Shown: positions 25,921 through 34,700 of the stretch, piece by piece
How the letters are laid out: each line of letters begins with the position of its first letter
Numbering within the stretch: the first letter of the stretch is position 1
Source: Bordetella hinzii LMG 13501
GTDB taxonomy: Bacteria; Pseudomonadota; Gammaproteobacteria; Burkholderiales; Burkholderiaceae_B
DNA: 51,048 nt
Assembly (NCBI RefSeq): GCF_001548475.1
Contig: NZ_LRUJ01000037.1
Location: 1 to 51,048, forward strand
Direction of reading: 5' to 3'
The notes under the pieces: model-generated
Seen by the model: the letters and a program-made list of their open reading frames with translations, nothing else
The model's database searches: none
Told to the model about the DNA's origin: nothing
Made by a program: the position numbers and the translations under genes

Positions 25921-27198
25921 ATGTCGCAGTTGATGATAGTTTCGATGCTGATTTTCTTCGGCCTGTCTATCCCGGTGGCGGTGGCCATCGGGCTGGCGGC
26001 GCTGACCGGCATCTCCGTGGGCGGCCTGCCCTGGCTGGCCTTTGCCCAGCAGATTTTCGCGGCCCTCGATAAATACCCCTTGGTCGCCATCCCCTTCTTC
26101 ATCCTGGCCGGCAACCTGATGGAAGCCGGCGGTATCTCCGAGCGGATGGTCGAGTTCGCCAAGAGCATCGTCGGCGGCATCCAGGGCGGCCTGGCCTGCA
26201 CCTGCGTGCTGACCTGCATGATTTTTGCCGCGGTGGCCGGCTCCAGCGTGGCCACGACCTTCGCGGTCGGCGCCATCCTGATCCCCGCCATGGTCCGCCA
26301 CGGCTACCCCAAGCCTTTCGCGGCTTCGCTGCAGGCCAGCGCCGCCGAACTGGGGGTGATCATCCCGCCGTCCATCCCGATGATCCTGTTCGCCGTCTCG
26401 ACCGACACCTCGACCGGCGAGCTGTTCATCGCGGGCGTGATGCCCGGTATCCTCATCGGCCTGGCCCTGATGTTCTATGTCTGGCTTTACGCCAAGCGCA
26501 ACGGCCTGGGCACGCGCGACGGCGAAGGCCGCCTGCCGCTGTGGCCGGCCTTCAAGCGCGCCTGGCTGGCCCTGCTGATGCCGGTCATCATCCTGGGCGG
26601 CATCTATGGCGGCGTCTTCACTCCCACCGAAGCCTCGGTGGTCGCCGTCTTCTATGCCATCGTGGTGGGCAAATTCGTCTATCGCCGCCTGCAGATCGCC
26701 GACATCTCCCTCACCTTGCACAAATCGGTGATATCGACGGCGGTGATCATGTTCCTGATCGCCAACGCCGGCGTCTTCAGCTTCCTGCTCAACCGCGCAG
26801 GCATTCCCGATATCCTGGGCGGATGGCTGTCGCAGCTCTTTGACAGCAAGTTCGGCTTCCTGATGGGCGTGAATGCGGCGCTGTTCGTCATCGGCATGTT
26901 CGTCGAGACCTCGGCCTCCATCGTCGTGCTGGCCCCGCTGCTGCTGCCGGTGGCGGTGAAGTTCGGCGTGGAGCCGGTGCACTTCGGCGTCATCATGGTC
27001 GTCAACCTGGCCCTGGGCATGGTGACGCCGCCCTTCGGTGTCAATCTCTTCGCCGCCTGCGCCGTGGCCAAGCTGTCCGTCGAACAACTGATCAAGCCGC
27101 TGGTGCCCTTTGTCGTCGTGGTGCTGGTCTGCCTGATGATCATCACCTACTGGCCGGGCCTGTCGCTGGGGCTGAGGGATCTCGTGTACGCCAAGTGA
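25921..27198 (+). CDS. dctM: TRAP transporter large permease (DctM family)
   Basis: This 425-residue permease has about 12 hydrophobic segments and the DctM hallmarks: FFILAGNLMEAGGISERMVEFA, AVAGSSVATTFAVGAILIP, PPSIPMILFAVST and the C-terminal GMVTPPFGVNLFAA. It is the sodium-coupled translocation subunit of the TRAP importer. It is the last gene of the operon. An inverted repeat in the convergent gap to the GntR gene probably ends transcription. Confidence 0.95.
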   Translation: MSQLMIVSMLIFFGLSIPVAVAIGLAALTGISVGGLPWLAFAQQIFAALDKYPLVAIPFFILAGNLMEAGGISERMVEFAKSIVGGIQGGLACTCVLTCMIFAAVAGSSVATTFAVGAILIPAMVRHGYPKPFAASLQASAAELGVIIPPSIPMILFAVSTDTSTGELFIAGVMPGILIGLALMFYVWLYAKRNGLGTRDGEGRLPLWPAFKRAWLALLMPVIILGGIYGGVFTPTEASVVAVFYAIVVGKFVYRRLQIADISLTLHKSVISTAVIMFLIANAGVFSFLLNRAGIPDILGGWLSQLFDSKFGFLMGVNAALFVIGMFVETSASIVVLAPLLLPVAVKFGVEPVHFGVIMVVNLALGMVTPPFGVNLFAACAVAKLSVEQLIKPLVPFVVVVLVCLMIITYWPGLSLGLRDLVYAK

Positions 27199-27208
27199 CC
27201 CTCCCGCG

Positions 27209-27265
27209 TGTCAGACACCCCGGGCGCCAGCCAAGGCAAGCCAACACCGCCCAGGGTGCCTGACA
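27209..27265. terminator. Long inverted repeat in the dctM/gntR convergent gap
   Basis: The 18-base left arm (27209-27226, TGTCAGACACCCCGGGCG) and right arm (27248-27265, CGCCCAGGGTGCCTGACA) pair at 16 of 18 positions around a 21-base loop. The left arm contains a GTGTC/GACAC palindrome of its own. There is no T-run on either strand. The position between convergent genes suggests a bidirectional terminator or a dispersed intergenic repeat. Confidence 0.6.
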
Positions 27266-27317
27266 GCGGCAAATCCGTCCGCCCGAACGCGGCTCCGGCA
27301 AGGCCGATAAAAGCAAG

Positions 27318-28004
27318 CTACGTCAGCGAATCCAACAACACCGGCACGGTGTTGAGCACATGCTGGCGCATGGCGGCCTCGCATTGCGCCGGGTCGCCGG
27401 TCTTGAGCGCGTCGATCAGTTCCTGGTGGGAGGCGCGGGCGCGCAGGCCGCGGCCGGGCTGGGCCGACCACAAGCGCATATAGGGCTCCACCACCGAATG
27501 CAGTTCGGCGATCTGGCCCAGCAGGCGGGGCTGATCGCAGAAACCGCAGAGGTATTCGTGGAATTCGCGGTGGGTCGTGGTCCAGTCGAGGTAGTCCTGC
27601 TCCATCAGGTCCAGCATGCCCGCCAGGCGGCGGATATGCTCGGGCGCCATGTGGGACACCGCGTTGCGCATGGCCAGGCCCTCCAGGACCGACCTCATCT
27701 CGAAGACTTCCTGCATTTCCTGGCGGTTCAGGCCGCGCACGACCGCGCCGCGATTGGCGCGGATCTCGACCAGCCCCTCGGAGGCCAGGCGGCGCAGCGC
27801 GCCGCGCACCGGCATGCGGCTGGTGCCGATCTGGCCGGCGATGGTCTCGGGCACCAGCCGCGAGCCGGGCGCGAACCGGCCCAGCCGGATCTGCTGCTGG
27901 ATGAACTGATAGGCCTCTTCTTCGGCCGTCAAGGCGGTCTTGTGCAAGGCGTCGTGTGCGTGAGAGGAAAGGCGCAATGATATAGCGGGCGCGCCAGGAT
28001 GCAT
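27318..28004 (-). CDS. GntR-family regulator with FCD ligand domain
   Basis: This 228-residue regulator has an N-terminal winged helix-turn-helix (about residues 27-95) with LVPETIAGQIGTSRMPVRGALRRLASEGLVE as the recognition core. The C-terminal all-helical FCD domain (about 100-220) has histidines in HREFHEYL, SHQEL and RQHV that can form a metal site. The ATG at 28004 is used. A TTG 9 bases upstream is also in frame. It is divergent from the Bug-receptor/ggt-like pair, which it probably controls through the palindrome between them. The effector is unknown, and is likely a carboxylate or amino-acid-like compound. Confidence 0.9.
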   Translation of the reverse strand: MHPGAPAISLRLSSHAHDALHKTALTAEEEAYQFIQQQIRLGRFAPGSRLVPETIAGQIGTSRMPVRGALRRLASEGLVEIRANRGAVVRGLNRQEMQEVFEMRSVLEGLAMRNAVSHMAPEHIRRLAGMLDLMEQDYLDWTTTHREFHEYLCGFCDQPRLLGQIAELHSVVEPYMRLWSAQPGRGLRARASHQELIDALKTGDPAQCEAAMRQHVLNTVPVLLDSLT

Positions 28005-28025
28005 CCGAGGCAAAGATTAACATAA

Positions 28026-28063
28026 ATTGGATCCAATGATCCATAGATACAATACCTAGTATT
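28026..28063. promoter_or_regulatory. Operator/promoter region of gntR and the Bug-ggt pair
   Basis: A perfect 12-bp palindrome ATTGGATCCAAT (28026-28037) is followed by a partial second site ATGATCCAT (28036-28044) and by AATAC-CTA-GTATT (28051-28063). On the plus strand TTGGAT (28027-28032) and TACAAT (28048-28053) form a possible promoter with a 15-bp spacer, so a bound repressor would cover the -35 region. Confidence 0.6.
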
Positions 28064-28153
28064 CCGGGCGGCGCCGGCCCGGTCTAATGCATCCCGGCCG
28101 CCAAACGGGCAGCCGTTGTCCGCATCACACGTATCGAATACAAGGGGATCCCC

Positions 28154-29128
28154 ATGAAACCGCGTTTCCTGAGCGCCATGCTGGCCGCCTGCGCCCTGGC
28201 CTTCGCCGGCCAGGCGTCCGCGCAAGACAAGGATTGGCCGCAACACCCGGTCAAGATCGTCGTGCCCTTCCAGGCGGGTTCGGCCACCGATCTGATCTCG
28301 CGCCAACTGGGCGCGGCGCTGGCTGTCGAACTGGGCCAGCCCTTCGTGGTCGAAGCGCGCCCGGGCGCGGCGGCGGCCATCGGCAGCGCCGCGGTGGCGC
28401 GGGCCGAGCCGGACGGCTATACCCTGTTGATGGGTGGTCCGGCGGCCCTGGTGACCAACCGCTTCCTGCAAAAGCGCCTGGCCTACGACCCCGACAAGTT
28501 CGCCCTGGTGTCCATGGTCGCCGTCACCCCCAATATCCTGCTGACCAACCCCTCGCAACCCTTCAAGACCCTGCCTGAAATGGTGGCCTACGCGCGCGCC
28601 AATCCCGGCAAGCTGACCTATGCCTCCTTCGGCACGGGTACGACCTCGCACATGGCCGGCGAAATGCTCAAGTCGGTGGCGGGCATCGACATCCTGCACA
28701 TCCCCTACAAGGGCGCGGGCGAAGCCATTCCAGCGCTGTTGAGCGGCCAGGTGTCGATGTACTTCGACACCATCATGACCGGCCTGCCCCAGGTCAAGAG
28801 CGGCAACCTGATCGCGCTGGGCCTGTCCAACGCGCGGCGCTCGGCGCTGGCGCCCGAGATCCCCACCATTGCCGAACAGGGTTTCGCCGGCTACGACATC
28901 GCGCCGTGGTACGGTCTGGTCGCGCCCGAAGGCACGCCGCCCGCCGTGCTGGACAAGCTCAACCGCGCCGTCAACAAAGTCCTGGCCGACCCGGGGCTGC
29001 GCGACAAGCTGGCCGAGGCCGGCGCCGAGCCCCAGGGCGGCACGCGCGAATCCTTCGCCGCTTTTGTAAAGTCCGAGATTCCGCGCACGCAAAAACTCAT
29101 CGAACAAGCCGGCGTCACCGCCCAATAA
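28154..29128 (+). CDS. Bug-family tripartite tricarboxylate receptor (periplasmic)
   Basis: This 324-residue periplasmic binding protein has a signal peptide (about residues 1-23, ending GQASAQ). The Bug/TctC landmarks are WPQHPVKIVVPFQAGSATDLISR, PDGYTLLMG, the YKGAGEAIPALLSGQV loop and APEGTPPAVLDKLN. Bug receptors are greatly expanded in Bordetella relatives. Most lack dedicated TctAB genes next door, as here. Ligands are usually carboxylates or related compounds. AAGGGGAT precedes the ATG. The ggt-like gene follows after 18 bases. Confidence 0.93.
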   Translation: MKPRFLSAMLAACALAFAGQASAQDKDWPQHPVKIVVPFQAGSATDLISRQLGAALAVELGQPFVVEARPGAAAAIGSAAVARAEPDGYTLLMGGPAALVTNRFLQKRLAYDPDKFALVSMVAVTPNILLTNPSQPFKTLPEMVAYARANPGKLTYASFGTGTTSHMAGEMLKSVAGIDILHIPYKGAGEAIPALLSGQVSMYFDTIMTGLPQVKSGNLIALGLSNARRSALAPEIPTIAEQGFAGYDIAPWYGLVAPEGTPPAVLDKLNRAVNKVLADPGLRDKLAEAGAEPQGGTRESFAAFVKSEIPRTQKLIEQAGVTAQ

Positions 29129-29146
29129 CTTTTCATCCCCCGCATC

Positions 29147-30742
29147 ATGTCTATGCCTTTTGATTGGACCTTCCCCTACGCCTCCCGAAAAATGCCGGTA
29201 CTGGCGGCCAATACGGTCGCGACCAGCCAGCCGCTGGCCGCGCAGGCGGGGCTGCGCATGATGCTGGCGGGCGGCAATGCCGTGGATAGCGCGATCGCCA
29301 CGGCCATTGCGCTGACCGTCGTCGAACCCGTGATGAACGGCATCGGCGGCGATATGTTCACCCTGGTCTGGCACGAAGGCCGCCTGTATGGCCTGAACTC
29401 CAGCGGCCGCTCGCCCGCGGCCTGGACGCCGGAGTATTTCGCCGGCCGCGACGCCATGCCGCCCACCGGCTGGGGCACGGTCACCGTGCCCGGCCAGGTG
29501 GCCGGCTGGAAGGCCCTGCACGAGCGCTTCGGCAAACTGCCTTTCGCGCAGCTGTTCGAACCCGCCATCGAATATGCCGAGCGCGGCTTCGCCGTCTCGC
29601 CCACGATCGCGCGCCAATGGGCCACCCAGGCCCCTAAGCTGGCCCATGAGCCGGGGTTCGCCGAGGCCTTCCTGCCCGCGGGCCGCGCGCCCGAGGCCGG
29701 CCAATGGTGGCGCTTCCCCGAGCAGGCCAGGACCCTGCGCGAGATCGCCGAGACCGGTGGCGAGAGCTTTTACCGTGGCGCGCTGGCCGAGAAAATCGCC
29801 GCCTTCGCGCGCCAGACGGGCGGCGCGCTGACCGCCGAGGACCTGGCCGCGCACCGGCCGGAGTGGGTCGAGCCGATTTCCCAGGGATTCCGCGGCTATC
29901 GCCTGCACGAAATCCCGCCCAACGGCCAAGGCATCTCGGCCCTGATCGCCCTGGGACTGCTGGAGCAGTTCGACCTGGAAGCGATGGGCCGCGACAGCGC
30001 CGACTACTATCACGTCAGCATCGAGGCCATGAAGCTGGCCTTCGCCGACCTGCACCACCATGTGGCCGACCCCGCCCACATGCGCGTCGATGCCGCCGCC
30101 CTGCTCGACCCGGCCTATCTGGCCGAGCGCGCACGCCTCATCCGCATGGACCAGGCCGCCGCCCCCATGGCCGGCGCCCCCAAGACCGGCGGCACCGTCT
30201 ACCTGACCGCGGCCGATGCCGGCGGCACCATGGTGTCTTTCATCCAGTCCAACTACCACGGTTTCGGCTCGGGCGTGGTCGTGCCCGGCACCGGCATCAG
30301 CCTGCACAACCGCGGCCTGAACTTTGTCCTGACGCCGGGCCATGCCAACCAGGTCGGCCCGCGCAAACAGCCCATGCACACCATCATCCCGGCCTTCGTC
30401 ACCAAGGACGGCCAGCCGGTGATGTCTTTCGGCGTCATGGGCGGTTCGATGCAGGCCCAAGGGCATTTGCAGATGATGACCCGCCTGGCGGCCTTCGGCC
30501 AGAATCCGCAGGCCATGAGCGATGCGCCGCGTTTCCGCGTCGAGAACGGCCCGGTCGTCAACGTGGAGTCGCACCTGCCCGCCGACGTGGTGCAGGCCCT
30601 GCGCGCGCGCGGCCACAACGTCGCCGTGGCGCCGGCCGACAGCCTGGAGTTCGGTTCGGCCCAGTTGATTCACCGCCTGCCCGGCGGCGGCTATGTCGCC
30701 GCTTCCGACTCCCGCCGCGACGGGCAGGCCGTCGGCTTCTAG
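29147..30742 (+). CDS. Gamma-glutamyltransferase-family Ntn hydrolase (GGT-like)
   Basis: This 531-residue protein has the full GGT fold: ANTVATSQPLAAQAGLRMMLAGGNAVDSAIA, NGIGGDMFTLVW, GTVTVPGQVAGW and MKLAFAD. The self-processing junction KTGGTVYLT has T350 as the predicted nucleophile. The small subunit shows SFIQSNYHGFGSGVVVPGTGISLHNRG and the C-terminal GGGYVAASDSRRDGQA. Such enzymes cleave or transfer gamma-glutamyl groups, and relatives include acylases. There is no signal peptide, unlike classical periplasmic GGT, so it may act in the cytoplasm on what the preceding receptor helps import. It ends at a strong terminator. Confidence 0.88.
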   Translation: MSMPFDWTFPYASRKMPVLAANTVATSQPLAAQAGLRMMLAGGNAVDSAIATAIALTVVEPVMNGIGGDMFTLVWHEGRLYGLNSSGRSPAAWTPEYFAGRDAMPPTGWGTVTVPGQVAGWKALHERFGKLPFAQLFEPAIEYAERGFAVSPTIARQWATQAPKLAHEPGFAEAFLPAGRAPEAGQWWRFPEQARTLREIAETGGESFYRGALAEKIAAFARQTGGALTAEDLAAHRPEWVEPISQGFRGYRLHEIPPNGQGISALIALGLLEQFDLEAMGRDSADYYHVSIEAMKLAFADLHHHVADPAHMRVDAAALLDPAYLAERARLIRMDQAAAPMAGAPKTGGTVYLTAADAGGTMVSFIQSNYHGFGSGVVVPGTGISLHNRGLNFVLTPGHANQVGPRKQPMHTIIPAFVTKDGQPVMSFGVMGGSMQAQGHLQMMTRLAAFGQNPQAMSDAPRFRVENGPVVNVESHLPADVVQALRARGHNVAVAPADSLEFGSAQLIHRLPGGGYVAASDSRRDGQAVGF

Positions 30743-30780
30743 CGTCGCAGCACGAGAACCTCGCCGGGTTCTTGGTTTGG

Positions 30781-30807
30781 AGGCCGCGCTTGGCGCGGCC
30801 TTTTTTT
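30781..30807 (+). terminator. Rho-independent terminator of the Bug-ggt operon
   Basis: GGCCGCGC pairs with GCGCGGCC around a 3-base loop and is followed directly by seven T on the plus strand. It sits 39 bases after the ggt-like stop and 18 bases before the stop of the convergent response regulator gene. Confidence 0.92.
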
Positions 30808-30824
30808 ATGCGCCGGCGCGCGAC

Positions 30825-31724
30825 TCAGGCATGCAGATGCCGCACCGCCAGGGCCGCGGCCGCCGTCCGTGTCTCGACGCCGAGCTTGACGAAGATGTGC
30901 TCCAGATGTTTGTTCACCGTGCGCGGCGACATGCCCAGGATCTCGGCAATATCGCGATTGGTCTTGCCCTTGGCCAGCCATTGCAAGACATCGCCTTCGC
31001 GCGGCGTCAAGCCATAGGCGCCGGCCAGGCCGCCAGCTTCGGCACGCGGCGACTCCTCCAACAACAGCAGGGTCTCGCCGCGCGCGGCCGACAGGCTCAG
31101 CGTCAGGCGGCCCCGGTCCTTGTCGATGACCAGGGGCGCGGCCGCCGCACCCGAGGCGATATGGCGGCCGATCCATTCGGCCAGCGGCGCGGGCAGATCC
31201 AATGCATCCTCGGCACAGCCGAAATAGGCGGCCAGCCACAGCCGCGCCTTGCCGGTGCGCCACACCGGAGCGCCGCGGGCGTCGAGGGCGACCACGGCGC
31301 GCGCGGCCGCGTCGATGAGATCGAAGGCCGTCGACAGCTTGCGCGCGTTGCGCAGATGCGTCTGCAGGCGCGCGACCACCACCTCGGTATCCAGGGGCTT
31401 GGTGACATAATCCACGCCCCCGGCCCGGAAGCCGCGCACCACATGCTCGGGCTCGGTCAGGCCCGTCATGAAGACCACCGGCACCTGGCTGGCGGCCGGA
31501 TGCGCCTTGAGCCGGGCGCAGGTCTCGAAGCCATCCAGGCCGGGCATGACGGCATCCAGCAACACGATATCGGGCACGATGTAGTCGACCCGTTCGATGG
31601 CCGATGCGCCGTCGGTGGCGATCAGCACGCGATAGCCGGCCTCGTCCAGCGCCGTGGACAGCATCTTCAGGTTGTCCGGGGCGTCATCGACCAGCATGAC
31701 GAGGTTCTTATCGGCAGAGGGCAT
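30825..31724 (-). CDS. LuxR/NarL-type response regulator with a middle domain
   Basis: This 299-residue regulator has a receiver domain at about residues 7-122 (acidic pocket VDD at 12-14, phosphoacceptor D57 in LLDAVMPGLDG, T87, K109). Residues 128-230 form a middle region with PAS-like character (VVALDARGAPVWRT), and residues 238-299 a LuxR helix-turn-helix (GLTPREGDVLQWLAKGKTNRDIAEILGMSPRTVNKHL). The start at 31724 lies inside the 3' end of the transporter-kinase gene (17-base overlap), so the two are probably coupled. An ATG 15 bases further upstream is possible. The middle region makes it longer than standard NarL-type regulators (about 215). It is the likely phosphorylation partner of the hybrid kinase and probable regulator of the urt-fmd operon. 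Confidence 0.88.
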   Translation of the reverse strand: MPSADKNLVMLVDDAPDNLKMLSTALDEAGYRVLIATDGASAIERVDYIVPDIVLLDAVMPGLDGFETCARLKAHPAASQVPVVFMTGLTEPEHVVRGFRAGGVDYVTKPLDTEVVVARLQTHLRNARKLSTAFDLIDAAARAVVALDARGAPVWRTGKARLWLAAYFGCAEDALDLPAPLAEWIGRHIASGAAAAPLVIDKDRGRLTLSLSAARGETLLLLEESPRAEAGGLAGAYGLTPREGDVLQWLAKGKTNRDIAEILGMSPRTVNKHLEHIFVKLGVETRTAAAALAVRHLHA

Positions 31725-34700
31725 GGTGGCGCTGTACATGATGTTTGAGCAGTTGCTTGAATTCGGCCAGCTGGAACTCGCTCGCCAGGCCGCGCAAATG
31801 GCCCGTGAACGGGCGGGTATGCGGCTGGCGTGACTGGATTTCGTCCAGTTTGGCGAGTATTCCCTTGATATAGCCCATGGCGCCCAGCTCGAGCAGCGCC
31901 TCGGCGTCCTCGCGGTCCAATGCAATGCCATGCAGGTCGGGCAAGGCGGTGGGAGGCGCCGGCGGCGGCACGACCCACTGCAGTTTCAGATGGGCGCCGA
32001 TGCGGCCCAGCAGATCGTCCATGATGACCGGCTTGGCGATGAAATCGGTATAGCCGCTTTGCTGGGGTTCTTTCTGGTCCAGGCCCAGCACATTGGCCGA
32101 CAACATGAGGATGGGAACCGCCACGCCCTGCTCGCGCAACAAGCGGCACACCTCCCACCCCGCCATGCCCGGCATGGACACATCCATCAGCACCAGGGCC
32201 GGCCGCAAGGTGTGGATACAGGCCAGGCAGGCCGCGCCGCTATTGGCCTCGTGCACCTCGAAGCCCAGCGGCTCGAGCATGTCGCGCACCAGCCGCCGCT
32301 GCGAGGCCTGGTCGTCCACCGTCAGGATGCGCAGGCGCTCGCCCACATAGCCCACGGCCGGCCCGGCCGCCCGCGCGTCGCCGCGCGGTGAGCGAACCTC
32401 GGGCAGGAAGAGCTTGAGCGTGAACACGCTGCCCTGCCCGACCGTGCTGCGCACGGTCAGCTCGCCGCCCATGATGCCGGTGAGCATGCGGCAAATGGTC
32501 AGCCCCAGGCCGGTCCCCGTATCCGCCTGCTCGGCGGCCGCCCAGCTGCGCTCGAAGGGCAGGAAAATCCGCTCCAGGTCGTCGGCCGGAATCCCCATGC
32601 CGCTGTCCTCGGCCTCGAACAGCACCATGTCGGCGGCCGCCTTCACGCGCAGCGTCACGTGGCCGCGCTGCGTGAACTTGACCGCGTTGCTCATCAGGTT
32701 GATGAGGATCTGCCGCAGGCGTTTTTCATCAATATGCACGATGCTGGGCAGCTCCGGCGAGGGCTGATAGCTGAAGGCCAGCCCCTTGAGCGCGGTCTGC
32801 GGACGGAACATCTGCACGATCTGCTCCAGGAACTCCGGCAGGCGCAGTTCGCTGTTCTCCAGCCGCAGCTTGCCGGCCTCGATGCGGGCGATATCCAACA
32901 GGCCGTCGATCAGGCCGATCAGGTGCTTGCCGCTGCGGTGGATGACGTCGATGGCCTCGCGGCGAGCCGGCGGCAACGCCGGATCGCGCTGCAGGATCTG
33001 GGCATAACCCAGGATGCTGTTCAAGGGCGCGCGCAGTTCGTGGCTCATGCCGCTCATGAAACGGCTCTTGGCCAGGTTGGCGCTCTCGGCGGCTTCCTTG
33101 GCCCTTTGCAGCTCGGCATCGGTTTGCTGGTGGGCGGCGATTTCGCGCAGCAGCAGGTGCGTCTGGCGGTCCGACTCTTCCTGGGCCACACGCCGGCTCT
33201 CATGGGTCAGCACCAGCCACCAGGCGGCCACGCCCGCGATCAGCAGCAGCGCCGCGTAGAGCTTGAAGAAAGTCGCGCGCAGCCCGGCCAGCGCCATCCC
33301 GGCGCGTTCATAGCCCACGGCTTCCTGGTAGTAGATGAGGCCGAGGATGATGGCCAGCAACAGCCCGATGGCGGCGAGAATGACCAGATAGTGCACCAGC
33401 CGCGTGTGGACCATGGGCGCCAGCGGCTTGGGCAGCAGGCGCGTGAGCGCGGCCAAGACCTGGTCGCGCAGCCGGGCGTGGGGCTTGCAGCGGTCCTGGC
33501 AACGCGCATCCAGCGTGCAGCACAGCGAACAGATCGCGCCGTTGTAGGCCGGGCAATGCGCCATGTCGGGCGACTCGAAGGCATTGGCGCAGATGACGCA
33601 GACCTGCTCGGCCGCGCCCGGCGCCGGCGGTTCGGGCTGGCGCGCCAGGTTGTAGCGCCCGCGCGTGGCCCAGGCGATCAGGGGCGCGCAGGCAAAGGCC
33701 GCCACCAGCGCCACGAAGGGCGAGAGCGCCTGCGCCAGCGCCCCGGCCTGGCCGGGAAACACCCCGGCGAAGGCCAGCAGGCCCAGCGTCATGGCGATCA
33801 GCATGCTGCCCACCCCCACCGGATTGATGTCATACAGGTAGGCGCGCCGGAACTCGATGCGCGCCGGCGACAGGCCCAAGGGCTTGTTGATCACGAGGTC
33901 GCCCACCAGCGCGCCTATCCAGGCCAGCGCCACGTGCGAGAAGACCGCCAGCACATGCTCGAGCGCGCCGAAGACGCCCATTTCCATCAGCACGATGGCG
34001 ATCAGCACGTTGAACACCAGCCACACCACGCGGCCGGGGTGGCTGTGCGTGACCCGGGCGAAGAAATTCGACCAGGCCAGCGAGCCCGCATAGGCGTTGG
34101 TGACATTGATCTTGACCTGCGACACCACCACGAAGGCCGTGGCCAGGGACAGCGCCAGCCCGGGATGCTGGACCACATAGCCATAGGCCACCAGATACAT
34201 ATGGGTGGGATCGGCGGCCTTGTCCACCGGTACGCCCCGCCCCAGCGCCAGGTAGGCGAGAAAGGCCCCGCCGAGGATCTTGGCCGCGCCGGGCAGGATC
34301 CAGCCCGGCCCCGCGCACAGCAGCGCCGCCCACCAGCGCAGCCGGTTGGCCCGCGTTGGTTCGGGCAGGAAGCGCAGGAAATCGACCTGTTCGCCGATCT
34401 GTGTCACCAGCGAGGCGGCCACCGCCACGGCCGCGCCGAACATCAGCAGGCTGAACGAGCCGCCGCGCCCGTCGAACCCGGCGAACTGCAGAAAGCCGGC
34501 CAGCGCTCCCGGATCCTTGGCCAGGATGAAACCGTAGGGCAACAAAAGCAGCAGCAGCCAGGCCGGCTGGGTCCAGGATTGCAGCCGGTTGATGAAGGTG
34601 ATGCCATAGGCCACCATCGGCAGGATGACCACGGCGCACAGCAGATAGCCGATGGACAGCGGCAAGCCGGTGGCCAGCTCGATGGCCAGGGCCATGATGG

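Noticed and set aside
27929-30673. 914-residue minus-strand open frame
   Set aside because: It is antisense to the Bug receptor and GGT-like genes, and would cover the divergent promoter and operator.
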